Origin: Ophiura sarsii
Taxonomy: Eukaryota > Echinodermata > Ophiuroidea > Amphilepidida > Ophiuridae
Reading direction: 5' to 3'
Assembly (NCBI GenBank): GCA_035610835.1
Contig: CM069443.1
Span: 63,558,480 to 63,622,479, forward strand
Length of the DNA stretch: 64,000 bases
Shown: positions 62,509-64,000 of the stretch, piece after piece
Layout of the letters: every line of letters begins with the position of its first letter
How positions within the stretch are numbered: position 1 is the first letter of the stretch
Notes under the pieces: model-generated
What the model was told of the DNA's origin: nothing
Seen by the model: only the letters and a program-made list of their open reading frames with translations
Databases searched by the model: none
Program-made: the position numbers and the translations under genes

Positions 62509-62651
62509 AACCTGCTATCCCAGGGGAGATCAGTTTTGATCTAATTGATAAGAGAACTCTTACTGTGGCCTGGCAACCCTCCGAGGGATTGGTAGATTCC
62601 TATATCATCAATATCAGAATGGGCGAGGAGAACGTCGATGAAAGCAGAGAG
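62509..62651 (+). CDS. FN3 half-domain exon, intact
   Basis: A 143-bp exon with acceptor ATATTGATAG before it and donor GTAAATAT from 62652. It starts in phase 1 and ends in phase 0, so it encodes the first half of an FN3 module: PAIPGEISFDLIDKRTLTVA, then WQPSEGLVDSYIINIRMGEE and NVDESRE. The core Trp and the SYIINIR strand fit the fold. The second half must lie in a further exon, not recognised in the window. Three degraded tandem copies follow. Confidence 0.78.
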
Positions 62652-62699
62652 GTAAATATACAGGATCGAAGAGTTGTGGGGAGGGGAGGGAAAGGAGGA

Positions 62700-63155
62700 G
62701 GGGGAGTCTTACTGTGGCTTGGCAACCCTCTGATGGATTGGTAGATTCCTATATCATCAATATCAGAATTGGACAGGAAAGCAGAAAAGGTAAATATTCA
62801 GGAGCGGAGAGGCCAATATAGGTTTACAGGGTGGGTAAAACCCTGGGTAGGGGAAGGAAGTCTTACTGTGGCCTGGCAACCTTCTGATGGCTTGGCAACC
62901 ATGCATCCTATGGATTGGTAGATTCCTATATCATCAATATCAGAATGGGACAGGAGAACATTGATGAAAGCAGAGAGGTAAATATACAGGAGCAAAGAGG
63001 CCAATATAGGTCTACAGGGTGAGTAAAACCCTGAGGAGGGGGATGGGTCTTACTGTGGCCTGGCAACCTTCTAATGGATCGGTAGATTCCTGTTTCATGA
63101 ATATCAGAATGGGATAGGAGAACATTGATAAAAGCAGAGAGGTAAATATTCAGGA
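62700..63155 (+). repeat. Three decayed tandem copies of the FN3 half-exon
   Basis: The exon from TCTTACTGTGGCCTGGCAAC to its donor GGTAAATAT recurs at about 62707-62795, 62860-62990 and 63048-63155. Each copy lacks the exon start and acceptor. The third repeats have stop codons or indels (TAG in the 62.86-kb copy and in the 63.05-kb copy), while the first extra copy is still open. The units include intron sequence (GCCAATATAGGTYTACAGGG). Confidence 0.85.
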
Positions 63156-63836
63156 GCAAAAGATCATCCTCAGGGTGACACACATTTATTTGACTTTTTA
63201 CAATGTCACTCCCCCCCCCCTCCCACCCTGAGTAGCCCTCCCGCTTCTCCCCTGTTGTAGTTGACTATCCTTTGCCCAATTTACTGAAGAAGGTCTCGTG
63301 AGTGGGTTGCCTGACTGGTACTGCCCATGCCCTAAGGACTTATCTATTTTCAGCTTGTAATATGGGACTGTTAATTGTGATAAAGGTGTTTTAGCGGAAA
63401 CACCTGCTTTATTGAACCAGGATAGATATTTTCAATCAGAGATTACGGTAACCTAAGGCTCTTTTACATTCAATATTTGTAATGTTAATTTTAAGGCATG
63501 TTTTGGCAGCCATCTTTTAAGTTGTCATGGTGAAAGTGTGAGCTTATCTAAAGCTATCTATACTGAGGGATTATTATACAGGTAAAATTTCAGGAAATTG
63601 CACATTTTGCAGGTACTACACAACGATCAATTTCCCTCTCAATTTTTAAGACTTAGCTAACCTCGGTATTAGAAGTTTTATTCACTAGGAAGCACGATAT
63701 CCAATTATGAACACTTTCCACGCGGGTATTAGTTATACCATATACAAAACAGATTTTTCAGAAGGATTACTGAATAAAATACTAGTCTTGGGGAAAAGTG
63801 TACTTTAGGTACCAGACACGGGTATACCAGTATCGT
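63156..63836. other. Non-coding stretch, nothing recognised
   Basis: No exon recognised. CCATATACAAAACAGATTTT at about 63739 also occurs near 36556, part of a dispersed repeat. Confidence 0.4.
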
Positions 63837-64000
63837 ACAATACTGGAACATAAAAGTTGCCAGTATTGCTCGATACTGGTACGATTTTAATGTTCCAGTG
63901 TCGGTCGATACTGGAACACCAAATTGTGTTCCAGTAGTATCGAGCGATACTGTAACGTTTTGTGTTCCAGTATCGAGCGATACTGTAACGTTTTTATGTT
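63837..64000. repeat. Hairpin minisatellite running off the window end
   Basis: Five irregular units of about 35-42 bp, each containing an inverted core of the type CCAGTATCGAGCGATACTG (arms CAGTATCG and CGATACTG), separated by AACGTTTTGTGTT-like spacers. The array continues past base 64000. Confidence 0.85.

Noticed and set aside
1..64000. Bacterial or phage contamination, suggested by tail-fibre repeats and ATGA overlaps
   Set aside because: LINEs, spliced FN3 exons, a TRIM gene and MITEs surround the element, and the Polinton termini are joined to host sequence by a target duplication.

Overview
This window looks like nuclear DNA of a marine invertebrate, most likely an echinoderm or a close deuterostome relative. 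The signs are AT-rich, repeat-dense sequence with spliced exons and GT-AG junctions, an intronless TRIM gene, several 5'-truncated CR1/L2-like LINEs, MITEs with 8-bp target duplications, long G/C homopolymers, and a marked excess of the palindrome TAGGCCTA. The lineage call is an inference; no species can be named from sequence alone.

The central object (17762-35483, 17.7 kb) is a nearly complete Maverick/Polinton, a virus-like self-synthesising transposon. It has ~736-bp terminal inverted repeats (TIRs) and a flush 5-bp target duplication (ATCCA). It carries a protein-primed family B DNA polymerase, a DD35E retroviral-type integrase, an A32/FtsK-like packaging ATPase, a probable double jelly-roll major capsid protein, a probable minor capsid (penton) protein, a phage-like fibre with a probable lectin/LamG-like head, and about ten small virion or membrane-type proteins. 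Genes lie in short blocks on alternating strands with AT-rich TATA-type sequence before almost every start codon. The polymerase reading frame shows three apparent frameshifts, and no adenain-type cysteine protease was found, so this copy is probably no longer autonomous. Its ends are unusual: each carries an 82-bp-armed hairpin plus a small gene, and the right TIR also contains the first codons of the polymerase, so the right end looks like a copy of the left end.

Host layout: a + strand gene with fibronectin type III (FN3) domain exons appears at 7.3 kb (decayed), 11.8 kb (one in-frame stop), 59.9 kb (intact) and 62.5 kb (intact half-domain exon with three decayed tandem copies). If these belong to one gene, the Polinton and an antisense, apparently intact TRIM ubiquitin-ligase-type gene (41624-43336) lie in a ~48-kb intron. 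The rest is repeats: a ~180-bp satellite with a ~453-bp higher-order repeat (46.5-49.3 kb), a 2.2-kb DNA transposon with an 8-bp target duplication (50.4-52.6 kb), two arrays in which a ~20-nt motif recurs about every 190 bp (44.2-44.8 and 53.1-54.7 kb) inside an ~11-kb span bounded by a perfect 28-bp inverted repeat, three ~400-bp tandem repeats (38.8-40.0 kb), and several minisatellites.

Within the Polinton, the polymerase (with its own zinc-binding motifs) would replicate the element, the integrase would insert it, and the ATPase, capsid, penton, fibre and membrane-active proteins would build and release particles. A small protein carrying overlapping PTAP and PPxY motifs suggests use of the host ESCRT machinery.
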